64,000 nt of DNA from contig CP066204.1 in NCBI GenBank assembly GCA_016237705.1, positions 558,001-622,000 of the forward strand, written 5' to 3'. Of the stretch, positions 25,485 to 33,370 are shown in pieces. The notes beneath the pieces were generated by a model. That model saw nothing but the letters and a program-made list of their open reading frames with translations. It was not told the origin of the DNA and searched no databases. Made by a program: the position numbers and the translations under genes. This DNA comes from Aerococcaceae bacterium zg-252 (GTDB lineage: Bacteria; Bacillota; Bacilli; Lactobacillales; Aerococcaceae). Numbering within the stretch: position 1 is the stretch's first letter; each line of letters starts with the position of its first letter.

Positions 25485-26432
25485 ATGATTGAGGCAAAAG
25501 ATATTCACTATATCTATCAAACTTTTGAGAAGTCAGATGGCTTTTTAGGGTCGATAAAAGATTTTATTAAGCGAGAATATCAAGCAGTTGTTGCCTTAGA
25601 TAAGCTGAACTTTACGATTAAAGAGGGCGAGTTTGTCGGATTATTAGGTGCTAATGGTGCAGGTAAAACGACACTGATTAAGCTAATGACAGGTATTTTA
25701 TCGCCTACTTCCGGTGAATTGCTGTGCAATGGATTTAATCCTTATTTGCGTCAGCCACAGTATTTGAAACATATTGGGGTTGTTCTAGGACAAAAGAGTC
25801 AACTTATTTGGGATTTACCTGCTAAAGAAACTTTAGAAATGCTGAAAGTTATTTATGATATTGAGCAACATAAGTATGAGCAACGTGTTGCTGAATTGTG
25901 CGAATTATTAAATGTCTCGCATAAATTGCAAGTGCCAGTGCGTAAATTATCACTAGGTGAACGGATTAAGTTTGAAATTATTTGTGCATTGATTCATTCG
26001 CCCAAGTTATTATTTTTAGATGAACCAACCATTGGATTGGATATAACAAGTCAAAAATCAATTCGCCAATTTTTGAAGTCGATTAATCAAAAGGAAAATG
26101 TGACAATTATTTTAACATCGCATTATATGCAAGATATTGAAGAAATGTGTCAGCGTGTCATTGTCTTATCAAAGGGATGTATTTTAGATGATTTATCAAT
26201 TGATGAGATTAAACAAAAATATACAGTAAAACGTGATATTATCATTACCTTTAAGGCTGAAGTGCCGGAATTTTTGGAGTCATATCAGTTACAGGATACG
26301 GTTGTGTCGATACCAGAAGAAGAGTATCAGACTCTAGCTAGTCAAATTGATTTAATGACGATTCGTTCAATGAATCAAGAAGAAAGCACGCTAGAAGACA
26401 TTATTTTCCGTTTGTTCAATGAAAATGGGTGA
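25485..26432 (+). CDS. ABC-2 type transporter, ATP-binding protein
   Basis: The 315-residue ATPase has Walker A LLGANGAGKTTLIK (about 54-67), Q-loop VLGQKSQLIWDLP, the signature LSLGERIKFE, Walker B LLFLDEPTIGLD and a switch His in LTSHYM. The N-terminal extension (IYQTFEKSDGFLGSIKDFIKREY) and C-terminal regulatory region are typical of exporter ATPases that pair with two PF06182-like permeases. ATG has TGGAGTGATGAT upstream. The TGA overlaps TGATGAG before the first permease ATG, so the two are translationally coupled. Substrate unknown; such systems include antimicrobial or lipid exporters. Confidence 0.9.
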   Translation: MIEAKDIHYIYQTFEKSDGFLGSIKDFIKREYQAVVALDKLNFTIKEGEFVGLLGANGAGKTTLIKLMTGILSPTSGELLCNGFNPYLRQPQYLKHIGVVLGQKSQLIWDLPAKETLEMLKVIYDIEQHKYEQRVAELCELLNVSHKLQVPVRKLSLGERIKFEIICALIHSPKLLFLDEPTIGLDITSQKSIRQFLKSINQKENVTIILTSHYMQDIEEMCQRVIVLSKGCILDDLSIDEIKQKYTVKRDIIITFKAEVPEFLESYQLQDTVVSIPEEEYQTLASQIDLMTIRSMNQEESTLEDIIFRLFNENG

Positions 26433-26436
26433 TGAG

Positions 26437-27216
26437 ATGAAAAAGTATATCGTTATCTTTTTAAATCGAGTATCCGTACAATTGAGCTATAAATTTAATT
26501 TTCTAACGAATTTATTGAATAATTTATTAGGTGTTATCGTTGCTGCATTTACATGGATTGCCATTTACAATAGTTCTGCAAATGAAACGATTGGTGGTTT
26601 AACTTTATCACAAATGTTATTTTATATTGTTATCGTTAACTTTAGTACGGTATTGTTTTCGACTGAAACAGTTGTGAAACTGGGTTTACAAGTTCGTGTA
26701 GGAAAATTAACCACGCATTTATTGCGTCCATACTCTATTCTATTGCAATCATTTGCTGAGTATTTAGGGGATAGATTTATTTATTTAATCATTTATTTAT
26801 CGCTTTTAGTCGCAAGTTTGGGTATAGGGTACAATCCATATTATCTTTTGAATGTCTTGTTATTTTTAATATGCAATGTGGTAATGTTTTTCATCTTAAT
26901 GAGTTTGATTGGAAATTTAGGATTTTGGTTAATCCAAATGTGGCCACTTCGAGCAGTAATGAATGCTTTATATATGATATTGGGAGGGTTACTATTCCCA
27001 TTGAACCTGTTACCAGAATCTGTGTATCATCTGTTGAGTAAAAATCCTTTTGCTTTAGTGGCTTATCAATATACACTTGCATTGCAAAATGAATTGACGA
27101 TTGCTGAAATTCAGATGAATATTTTGGCAAGTATTGCTTGGGCAATTATTTGTTATGTAGCATTTAAAATGAGTTTCAAAAAAGGCTTATTGCGTTACGA
27201 AGGAATGGGGGCGTAA
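26437..27216 (+). CDS. ABC-2 family transporter permease 1
   Basis: The start is taken at ATG 26437 (KKYIVIFLNR), just after the ATPase stop; an in-frame ATG at 26419 overlaps the ATPase end. The 259-residue protein has about six transmembrane segments, with NNLLGVIVAAFTWIAIY, a RVGKLTTHLLRPYSILLQSFAEYLGDR loop (the LLRP element is typical of PF06182 ABC2_membrane_6), and the PLNLLPESVYHLLSKNPFALVAYQYT segment. It forms the export channel with the next gene's product. Weak ribosome binding site (GGGTGATGAG), consistent with coupling. Confidence 0.85.
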   Translation: MKKYIVIFLNRVSVQLSYKFNFLTNLLNNLLGVIVAAFTWIAIYNSSANETIGGLTLSQMLFYIVIVNFSTVLFSTETVVKLGLQVRVGKLTTHLLRPYSILLQSFAEYLGDRFIYLIIYLSLLVASLGIGYNPYYLLNVLLFLICNVVMFFILMSLIGNLGFWLIQMWPLRAVMNALYMILGGLLFPLNLLPESVYHLLSKNPFALVAYQYTLALQNELTIAEIQMNILASIAWAIICYVAFKMSFKKGLLRYEGMGA

Positions 27217-27217
27217 T

Positions 27218-27991
27218 ATGACAATCAAATTATTTAAAACATTAATTAGTCATAGTATTCAAGAATTGTTGATTAATCGTCAAACAGCGATGATTAGTTT
27301 TATATTAGGATTGATATTTTACTTACTAGAAGTAGTGGCTGGTATTGTATTTTTTGAACAGACGGACACGATGTTAGGGTGGAGTCGGCAAGATTATTTA
27401 GTATTGGTGACTACGGCGTCTACAATTTCTTTCTTGTATCAGACTTTATTTGCTGTTTCGCATGAAAATTTAACGGAAGTGATATTAGAGGGAGAATTGG
27501 ACCACTCTATTATTCGACCTGTGGATTCCTTTTGGTATTATGCTTTATATCGCTTGGATTTTTCGAGTGCCTTGAATTTATTGGTAAGTTCGGGCGTATT
27601 GGTTTATTTGTTGAAAGATTATTCATTAACAATTGAGCAGACAATGATGTTTATTTTAGCGATTCTTTTAGCTGCATATTGTTTATTTTTATTAAATCAA
27701 CTAGCTGTTTCCGTTTCATTTTGGAAAGATAATGCCAATAGTATTATAGGGCTACCTGAGTATTTAATGGAATTTTCTTCACGACCATTGGTAGTTTATC
27801 CAGGTGCTGTCCGTTTCATTTTTACGTGGTGTATTCCTTTATTGATTGGGGTCAATTTACCAGTATTAATCATTCGTCAAGAATCGTATTGGTTGAATTT
27901 AGTTTATTTGGTAATAGTAAATCTTTTAGGAACATATTTTGTTCGTTTCGTATGGGACAAGGGATTGAAACAATATGTTTCAGCCAATTGA
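27218..27991 (+). CDS. ABC-2 family transporter permease 2
   Basis: The 257-residue membrane protein starts 1 base after the first permease gene stops, behind GGGGGCG. It has about six helices and the same LxxSIIRPVDSFWYYALYRLDF arrangement that marks the partner subunit in these two-permease ABC exporters. Together with the two preceding genes it makes a complete ATPase/permease/permease exporter. The gene trio sits between rsmA and veg, which are usually close neighbours, suggesting insertion of the cassette. Confidence 0.85.
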   Translation: MTIKLFKTLISHSIQELLINRQTAMISFILGLIFYLLEVVAGIVFFEQTDTMLGWSRQDYLVLVTTASTISFLYQTLFAVSHENLTEVILEGELDHSIIRPVDSFWYYALYRLDFSSALNLLVSSGVLVYLLKDYSLTIEQTMMFILAILLAAYCLFLLNQLAVSVSFWKDNANSIIGLPEYLMEFSSRPLVVYPGAVRFIFTWCIPLLIGVNLPVLIIRQESYWLNLVYLVIVNLLGTYFVRFVWDKGLKQYVSAN

Positions 27992-28140
27992 TGTTGATGC
28001 ATCTGTTTCAATAAGGCACGAAATTTCTTGTAAATCTGAAATTAAATTTTAAAAATCCTATTGTACATTATTGAGATATGTGTTATTATTTTTCTTTTTG
28101 TCTATTTTGTGTTATGATAGATAGCAAAGGGGTTGAGACT

Positions 28141-28383
28141 ATGCCAAATGATTTAGTTGCTATCAAGTCGCTTTTAGAAGAGAATGTTGGAGAAACAATT
28201 ATTGTTACTGTGCAGATGGGCAGAAAGAAAAAAAGAGAACGTCGTGGTGTATTAAAAGAAACCTATCGTTCGGTATTTGTCGTAGATTTAGACCAAAAAG
28301 TTAATAATATTGATAGAGTTTCATATAGTTATCGTGATGTATTAACGCATGCAATTGATTTAGAGTTTGTTAATCAAAATTAA
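28141..28383 (+). CDS. veg: Veg family protein
   Basis: The ATG at 28141 follows AAAGGGGTTGAG; the frame upstream is not needed. The 80-residue product reads MPNDLVAIKSLLEENVGET then GRKKKRERRGVLKETYRSVFVV, and DRVSYSYRDVLTH, which is the Veg family. Veg of B. subtilis affects biofilm matrix gene expression by inhibiting SinR; the role in cocci is unknown. TG-T-TATGAT just upstream may be an extended -10 promoter. Confidence 0.93.
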   Translation: MPNDLVAIKSLLEENVGETIIVTVQMGRKKKRERRGVLKETYRSVFVVDLDQKVNNIDRVSYSYRDVLTHAIDLEFVNQN

Positions 28384-28385
28384 GG

Positions 28386-28411
28386 GTACTTCTTTCGGGA
28401 AGTACTTTTTT
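28386..28411 (+). terminator. Terminator after veg
   Basis: GTACTTC-TTTCGG-GAAGTAC followed by TTTTTT. Confidence 0.88.
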
Positions 28412-28521
28412 GTTTAAGCAAGGGAATGCATGTTAATAATGTATTAAAGAGAATTTCAGTTATTTAGTCACGTTATAGATAAATCAAGTACTAAAAATTG
28501 TTTTAAAAATGTAAGATTTCA

Positions 28522-28538
28522 TGTATACTGCATATACA
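28522..28538. promoter_or_regulatory. Palindromic operator before the CitO-like gene
   Basis: TGTATA-CTGCA-TATACA, perfect 6-bp arms, lies 25 bases before the regulator ATG. GntR/FadR-type proteins bind such short palindromes, so autoregulation is likely. Not seen again in the citC-citD gap. Confidence 0.5.
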
Positions 28539-28562
28539 AGAGAGTGGTAAAAGGGGAGTAAA

Positions 28563-29258
28563 ATGGAACAATTAATTGGAATAGTTAAAGAAAATCTTGA
28601 TTTAAATACATCTAAAACATTAAATGAAGCAGTATATGAGGCTTTTCGTAAAAGTATTGTTTTAGGTCTTATTCCAGCTGGTACACGTATTAATGAAAAA
28701 GAATGTGCTACGCTATTGAATTTATCGCGTACTCCCATTCGCTATGCGATGAGTCAATTAAAAAATGAAGATTTAGTGACTCGTGTTCCGAAAAAAGGAA
28801 TTATTGTCAAAGGAATTAGTATACGAGATGCTTTAGAAATTTTTGAAATCCGAAAATGGTTAGATACACTAGCGGCAATAAAAGCAATGGAGCGAATGAG
28901 TGATGATGATTTTGAAAAAATGCGGAGTTTGATTGATGAAGCACATCATTATGATGAAATCGAGGATATTGAAAAAGTTATTGATAATTTTAAACAGTTT
29001 AATAATTTTATCTATGAAAAAAGTGAAATGATTCGTTTAACTGCAATTGTCAACGAATTGCAAGCATATTTAAAATATTTTAGAGAAATTTCGCTGTTGT
29101 CAGATGCACGTCGTAAAGAAGCAATTGCTGAACATGAGATGATTTATCGAGGAATGAGAAATAAAGATATTAATCAAATTACATTAATTACGCATGAACA
29201 TTTGGCGCATTCTCAACAATTTGTTATTTCAGAAATGGAGAAAAACCATATTGCTTAA
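28563..29258 (+). CDS. citO: FadR-type GntR regulator, candidate CitO
   Basis: The 231-residue regulator has an N-terminal GntR winged helix (about 18-85: AFRKSIVLGLIPAGTRINEKECATLLNLSRTPIRYAMSQL) and an all-helical FCD-type effector domain. AAGGGGAG precedes the ATG. It overlaps citG, and the citrate lyase genes lie 8 kb further on. In Enterococcus faecalis the citrate genes are activated by CitO, a GntR/FadR protein responding to citrate; the direct link to citG makes this the best CitO candidate here. The name is by context and family, not by confirmed orthology. Confidence 0.7.
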   Translation: MEQLIGIVKENLDLNTSKTLNEAVYEAFRKSIVLGLIPAGTRINEKECATLLNLSRTPIRYAMSQLKNEDLVTRVPKKGIIVKGISIRDALEIFEIRKWLDTLAAIKAMERMSDDDFEKMRSLIDEAHHYDEIEDIEKVIDNFKQFNNFIYEKSEMIRLTAIVNELQAYLKYFREISLLSDARRKEAIAEHEMIYRGMRNKDINQITLITHEHLAHSQQFVISEMEKNHIA

Positions 29259-30135
29259 AAAAATAAAGACAATTACTTCATTGGCAACACGTGCCATTTT
29301 ATACGAGGTGTCGCTTTCTCCTAAGCCAGGATTAGTCGATAGGTTCAATAATGGTGCACATAATGACATGACATTTTATCATTTTATTGATAGTGCTTTT
29401 GCATTGCAACCTCATCTTGAAAATTATTTACGCATTGGTTATCAACAAAGTACTGATGACTTAAGTAAGTTATTTAATCAGTTGCGGCATGAGGGGCAAT
29501 TAGCAGAACAAAGCATGTTTAATGTGACTGGAAATGTGAATACGCATAAAGGGCTTAATTTTGCATTTGCCTTAATTTTAGGTTCGATTGGTTATTATTT
29601 TAAAGAATATCCTGATGCAAATGAAATTGAGTTAAATATCATTTTTGATTATGTAAAGCAAATGGCAGAGCCATTAGTGAAGCAAGATTTTAAGGGTGTT
29701 ACTGAAATAAATGCGAAAAGTTATGGGGAAAAATTATATGCTAAGTATGGTATTTTAGGACCTAGAGGTGAAGCGGCAACCGGTTATGCTTATTTGTTAA
29801 AAGAAATTTTGCCCTATATTGACCAGCGTTTAGAAGAACAAATTGATGAAGAAACAATCTACTTAGAAGTGCTATTGAAACTGATGTCCAATATAGAAGA
29901 TGGAAATTTAATTCATCGAGGTGGCATTAAGCAATGGGAAGAAATAAAATTAGAATCAGCAAACTTGTTTCAAAAAATCAGCAATGGAGCTGATGTCCAT
30001 TTGCTATTGAATGAGTATAATGAAATTTTAGTGAAACGCTATTTGAGTCCTGGTGGGGCAGCTGATTTATTGTGTGTAAGTATTTTTTTGACACATTTGA
30101 AGAGATGTGTAGGAAGAAAAAAAGACAGTGATTAA
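29251..30135 (+). CDS. citG: Triphosphoribosyl-dephospho-CoA synthase (citrate lyase prosthetic group)
   Basis: Start chosen at TTG 29251, 10 bases after GGAG and overlapping the regulator's stop; an ATG at 29194 would add 19 residues read through citO. The 294-residue product shows CitG motifs: EVSLSPKPGLVDRFNNGAHNDM (about 22-43), FNVTGNVNTHKG (about 90-101), and GPRGEAATGY. CitG makes 2'-(5''-triphosphoribosyl)-3'-dephospho-CoA from ATP and dephospho-CoA, which CitX then attaches to CitD. It is encoded with the regulator and not next to citDEFX. Confidence 0.9.
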   Translation: MLKKIKTITSLATRAILYEVSLSPKPGLVDRFNNGAHNDMTFYHFIDSAFALQPHLENYLRIGYQQSTDDLSKLFNQLRHEGQLAEQSMFNVTGNVNTHKGLNFAFALILGSIGYYFKEYPDANEIELNIIFDYVKQMAEPLVKQDFKGVTEINAKSYGEKLYAKYGILGPRGEAATGYAYLLKEILPYIDQRLEEQIDEETIYLEVLLKLMSNIEDGNLIHRGGIKQWEEIKLESANLFQKISNGADVHLLLNEYNEILVKRYLSPGGAADLLCVSIFLTHLKRCVGRKKDSD

Positions 30136-30215
30136 TTGGCAACAATCTACCAGCGTAGTATTATTAGTATTTCAAATATTCGAAGTATGAATTGTGTAGA
30201 AATGATATTATTTTC

Positions 30216-30243
30216 TTGAATTAATAAAAGTTGTAGCTATAAT
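30216..30243 (+). promoter_or_regulatory. Promoter of the second GntR regulator
   Basis: TTGAAT (30216-30221), 16-base spacer, TATAAT (30238-30243), 40 bases before the ATG. Confidence 0.6.
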
Positions 30244-30283
30244 AATATAAGGAAAGGGATAGATAATAGGATGGGATTAGGTT

Positions 30284-30916
30284 ATGAATAAGACAGAATA
30301 TATTTATCAGCAAATTAAGCAAGATATTATTTCAGGAAAATTAACACCAAATCAAAAGCTTGTTGAACAAGAAATTGCACAACAGTATTCAGCAAGTAGA
30401 AATACTGTGAGAAATTCATTATCATTATTAGAAAGCGAAAATCTAATTATTAGAGAAGCCAATAAAGGAGCAAAAGTAAGTAATTTTTCCATTTTTGATG
30501 TCATTCATATGTTAGATGTGCGAATTGAATTAGAAGGTTATGTTATCAGAACGGCGTTTCCCAATATTGATGAAGAGAAAATTAAAATGCTGGAAAATAT
30601 TTGTTATTTAATGGAACAGACATCTGCATCAGAATTAGTTACGCATTCTGACTTAAATAATAAATTTCATTATATTATTTATGAAGCTTGTCCCAATCAG
30701 TATGCAGTACAGTTATTAAAAGATATTAAAAGTAAAGTGACAAAATATAATGTTCGTTTTTTTGCTATTCCGGAAAGGAAAAAAATTACATTACAAGAAC
30801 ATCGTAGTATTATTGACGCGATTAAAAATGGAGAATTAGAAGAAGCTGTTAAATTAAACATTGAACATGTTAAATCTATAAAAACATCGTATTTATCTCA
30901 TCAAGAATTTTTTTAG
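30284..30916 (+). CDS. GntR family regulator (FCD-type) of the adjacent catabolic operon
   Basis: The 210-residue protein has a GntR DNA-binding domain (TEYIYQQIKQDIISGKLTPNQKLVEQEIAQQYSASRNTVRNSLSLLESE, residues 3-50) and a C-terminal FCD-like helical domain (LDVRIELEGYVIRTAF; His residues near 125 and 130 for a possible metal site). It stands directly before the DUF6282-PIG-L-RraA-TRAP operon, whose promoter carries tandem palindromes at 31005-31028; local control is the likely role. It shares little obvious sequence with the CitO-like regulator besides the fold. The ligand is presumably the operon's substrate or an intermediate. Confidence 0.8.
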   Translation: MNKTEYIYQQIKQDIISGKLTPNQKLVEQEIAQQYSASRNTVRNSLSLLESENLIIREANKGAKVSNFSIFDVIHMLDVRIELEGYVIRTAFPNIDEEKIKMLENICYLMEQTSASELVTHSDLNNKFHYIIYEACPNQYAVQLLKDIKSKVTKYNVRFFAIPERKKITLQEHRSIIDAIKNGELEEAVKLNIEHVKSIKTSYLSHQEFF

Positions 30917-30924
30917 TTGAAAAT

Positions 30925-30958
30925 AGATTGTAATTTTTTAATTGCAGTCTTTTTTTTT
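30925..30958 (+). terminator. Terminator after the GntR gene
   Basis: AGATTGTAATT / AATTGCAGTCT stem (11 positions, two G-T pairs) followed by nine Ts; the next promoter's -35 begins directly after. Confidence 0.8.
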
Positions 30959-30959
30959 G

Positions 30960-30988
30960 TTGACAATATAGGTGAAAGCGTTTATATT
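30960..30988 (+). promoter_or_regulatory. Promoter of the TRAP/aldolase operon
   Basis: TTGACA (30960-30965), 17-base spacer, TATATT (30983-30988). The -35 is a perfect consensus. Confidence 0.7.
30973..30986 (+). promoter_or_regulatory. cre site (CcpA binding) inside the promoter
   Basis: TGAAAGCGTTTATA matches the cre consensus TGWAANCGNTNWCA at all but one position (T for the C next to last). It sits between -35 and -10, where CcpA/HPr-Ser-P binding represses. Confidence 0.7.
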
Positions 30989-31004
30989 ATAAATATAAAC
31001 AACA

Positions 31005-31028
31005 TTGTTGAACAATTTGTTTGAACAA
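31005..31028 (+). promoter_or_regulatory. Tandem palindromic operator
   Basis: TTGTTGAACAA (31005-31015) and TTGTTTGAACAA (31017-31028) are adjacent palindromes with arms TTGTT/AACAA just downstream of the -10. This is a likely binding site for the GntR protein encoded upstream. Confidence 0.6.
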
Positions 31029-31052
31029 TGATAAAAATAAAGAGGTGGATTT

Positions 31053-31940
31053 ATGGAAAATATTTTAAAAGGTGCTTATGATTTACATGTTCACTCTGGA
31101 CCAGATATTATGCCGAGAAAGTTTGATGATTTAGAGTTAGCTGAAAGAATCAAAAATTCCGGTATGAACGGCTATGTAATGAAGTCGCATTATTTCAATA
31201 CAGCTCAACGAGGCTATTTAGTAAAAAAAATTGTTCCAGATTGCGATGCGATAGGTGCTATTGCATTAAATCAATCAGTAGGAGGAATTAATTCATTGGC
31301 AGTAGAAATGGCGGCAAGATCGGGAGCAAAATTAGTATGGTTTCCTACAACTGATTCTGAAAATGAAATGTCATATGTTGATTTTGAAGATAAAAATAAA
31401 AAATTAGCGTTTTGGGCAAAAATTGTAAAGGAATTAAAAGATCAACAAGTTAATGTTCCAACTATTAACATATTAAAAAATAATGAATTGATACCTGAAG
31501 CTGTTGAGGTTTTAAAGACTATTGCTAAATATAATATGATATTAGCTACAGGACATTTATCACATGATGAGACATTCGCATTGGTGAAAAAAGCAAATGA
31601 GTTAGGTGTTAAAAATATTATTATCACGCATGTTGATTTTCCAACTACATTTTATAGTGTAGAAGAACAATTGGAGTTAGCCTCATATGGTGCGTATATG
31701 GAGCATTGTTATGTTACATGGAAATCTGGAAAAGTTGATTTTTCAGAAACAGTCAGACAAATTCGAGCACTCACACCAGAAAAAGTGATTTTGTCAACGG
31801 ATTCAGGACAAGGCAGTAATCCTTTTCCAGATGAATGCCTAAAGGAATTTTCTGAAAAGCTAATGGAGAATGGATTCACATATGATGAAATTAGAACAAT
31901 GATCGTTGATAATCCAAAAAAATTGTTAGGAGTAGAATAA
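31053..31940 (+). CDS. DUF6282 family amidohydrolase-superfamily protein
   Basis: The 295-residue protein has amidohydrolase-like metal motifs: AYDLHVHSGPD near the N-terminus (HxH), a Lys in YVMKSHYF, ILATGHLSHDE (about 168-178), IITHVDFPTTF (about 190-200) and the late Asp in ILSTDSGQGSNP. These fit a TIM-barrel metal-dependent hydrolase with one or two divalent ions. DUF6282 proteins have no assigned reaction. It is the first gene of an operon with a GalB-like hydratase and a LigK-like aldolase; in known pathways an amidohydrolase-type lactonase (LigI) acts just before those two steps, so a lactonase or similar hydrolysis is a reasonable inference. AGAGGTGG precedes the ATG. Confidence 0.75.
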   Translation: MENILKGAYDLHVHSGPDIMPRKFDDLELAERIKNSGMNGYVMKSHYFNTAQRGYLVKKIVPDCDAIGAIALNQSVGGINSLAVEMAARSGAKLVWFPTTDSENEMSYVDFEDKNKKLAFWAKIVKELKDQQVNVPTINILKNNELIPEAVEVLKTIAKYNMILATGHLSHDETFALVKKANELGVKNIIITHVDFPTTFYSVEEQLELASYGAYMEHCYVTWKSGKVDFSETVRQIRALTPEKVILSTDSGQGSNPFPDECLKEFSEKLMENGFTYDEIRTMIVDNPKKLLGVE

Positions 31941-31941
31941 A

Positions 31942-32670
31942 GTGATTAAAGGTAAAAATTTATTAGTATTTAGTGCACATGCTGCTGATTATGTTTGGAG
32001 ATCAGGTGGAACAATTGCGAAATACGTTGAGGGTGGAGCGAATGTTACAGTAATTGTAATGTCATTTGGAGTGCGAGGAGAATCAAATGGATTGTGGAAA
32101 AAGGATAATCCTACGTATGAAAAAATAAGAGATATTAGAAAAAAAGAAACTGAAACTGCAGCAAAAATTTTAGGAGTAAATAATATTGAATATTGGGATT
32201 TAGTGGATTACCCTATTGATATTACTAAAGAATTAGAAGAAAGAGTCGTTTATACAATTAGAAAGACACGACCAGATTTAATTATTACACACGATAAAAA
32301 TGATATATTAAATTTTGATCATAATAATGTGCATCAATTAGTTTGGAGAGCTAGTATTATGTCGAATTCTTCTGGCATTATTACAGAGGGTTATGATGTA
32401 ACTAAGCAAATGAAAATTTATGGTTTTGAACCGCATCAGACTGAGATTAGTGGCTATGTTCCAAACCAAATTATTGATATTACTGATGTATTTGATAAAA
32501 AAGTTAAAGCAATGGAATGCTTCTTAGGACAAGACCATCTTATTGAATACTATAAACAACGTGCGATTATGAGAGGAAATCATGCAAGACGCATTTCGGG
32601 TAATAATGCTTATAAGTATGCTGAAACATTTGCTTCGTTCTATCCAGTAGTTACGGAAAGTTTGGTGTAA
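31942..32670 (+). CDS. PIG-L family protein similar to 4-oxalomesaconate hydratase (GalB)
   Basis: The GTG start lies 1 base after the DUF6282 stop, with GGAG upstream. The 242-residue protein belongs to the PIG-L/LmbE fold but has AHAADYVWRSGGTIA where deacetylases carry AHPDD, and then MSFGVRGESNGLWKK. This exact style (SAH-x-AD-VWR-x-GG, FG-x-RGES-x-LW) is that of GalB, the zinc-dependent 4-oxalomesaconate hydratase of gallate degradation, rather than sugar deacetylases. HNNVHQLVW (HxxxH, about 131-139) supplies further metal ligands. The predicted product, 4-carboxy-4-hydroxy-2-oxoadipate, is the substrate of aldolases like the next gene's. No ring-cleavage dioxygenase is in the window. 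Confidence 0.7.
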   Translation: MIKGKNLLVFSAHAADYVWRSGGTIAKYVEGGANVTVIVMSFGVRGESNGLWKKDNPTYEKIRDIRKKETETAAKILGVNNIEYWDLVDYPIDITKELEERVVYTIRKTRPDLIITHDKNDILNFDHNNVHQLVWRASIMSNSSGIITEGYDVTKQMKIYGFEPHQTEISGYVPNQIIDITDVFDKKVKAMECFLGQDHLIEYYKQRAIMRGNHARRISGNNAYKYAETFASFYPVVTESLV

Positions 32671-32676
32671 TGTAAT

Positions 32677-33360
32677 ATGGTTAATGATAGATTTGGGTTC
32701 AGAATTGGTCCAGATATTAATAGGACGGAAAATATTGAAATTTATTCTAAATTAAAATTATTTGGGACACCGGCACTGAGTGATGGATTAAATAAATTTA
32801 ATACACTTAGTTCCTCAATTAAGCCGATACAATCTGGAATTAAAATTGCAGGTCCAGCAATAACAGTAAAATTAAGACCTGCTGATAATTTAATGTTACA
32901 TAAAGCAATATCAATTGCTAAAGAGGGTGATGTTATTGTAGTCGATACTGGTGGAACATATAATTATTCAATTTTAGGGGATTTAATGGCAACTAGTGCA
33001 TTTAAAAAAGGTATTGCAGGTTTTGTTATTGATGGATGTATTAGAGATATTGATGAATTAATCGAGAAAAAATTTCCTGTGTTTACATGCGGAGTTACGC
33101 CGGCAGTAGGAGATAAAGATGGTCCCGGAGAAATAAATTATCCAATTAGTTGTGGAAATGTAGTAGTTATGCCAGGTGACTATATAGTAGGTGACGATAA
33201 TGGTGTGGTAGTTATTCCACCAGATTTTGTTAATCAAATAGTAGAAAAAACTATTGCAAAGTTAGAGTATGAAGAGCGTCGTAAAAAAGAAATAGAGAAT
33301 AATATTATAGATAAACCAGATATTGATGCAAAACTTCGGAAGTTAGGAATAATAGAATAG
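32677..33360 (+). CDS. RraA-like class II aldolase (LigK/GalC type)
   Basis: The 227-residue protein shows the HMG/CHA aldolase form of the RraA fold: GTPALSDGLNK, ITVKLRPADNLMLHKAI, GDVIVVDTGG (about 88-97), the catalytic FVIDGCIRDIDEL (Asp and Arg-Asp, about 117-129), and the C-terminal GDYIVGDDNGVVVIP. Plain RNase E inhibitors lack the catalytic RD pair. Such aldolases split 4-carboxy-4-hydroxy-2-oxoadipate to pyruvate and oxaloacetate, or HMG to two pyruvates, with a divalent metal. Weak ribosome binding site; translation is probably coupled to the gene before it, which ends 6 bases earlier. Confidence 0.75.
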   Translation: MVNDRFGFRIGPDINRTENIEIYSKLKLFGTPALSDGLNKFNTLSSSIKPIQSGIKIAGPAITVKLRPADNLMLHKAISIAKEGDVIVVDTGGTYNYSILGDLMATSAFKKGIAGFVIDGCIRDIDELIEKKFPVFTCGVTPAVGDKDGPGEINYPISCGNVVVMPGDYIVGDDNGVVVIPPDFVNQIVEKTIAKLEYEERRKKEIENNIIDKPDIDAKLRKLGIIE

Positions 33361-33370
33361 GGGTATAATT

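Noticed and set aside
31942-32670. N-acetylglucosaminyl-type PIG-L deacetylase
   Set aside because: The AHPDD motif of deacetylases is replaced by AHAAD with VWRSGG and RGES-LW as in GalB, and the neighbours are an aldolase and an organic-acid type transporter.
32677-33360. RraA inhibitor of RNase E
   Set aside because: The catalytic Arg-Asp pair and the aldolase-type length are present, and low-GC Gram-positives of this kind generally lack the RNase E target.
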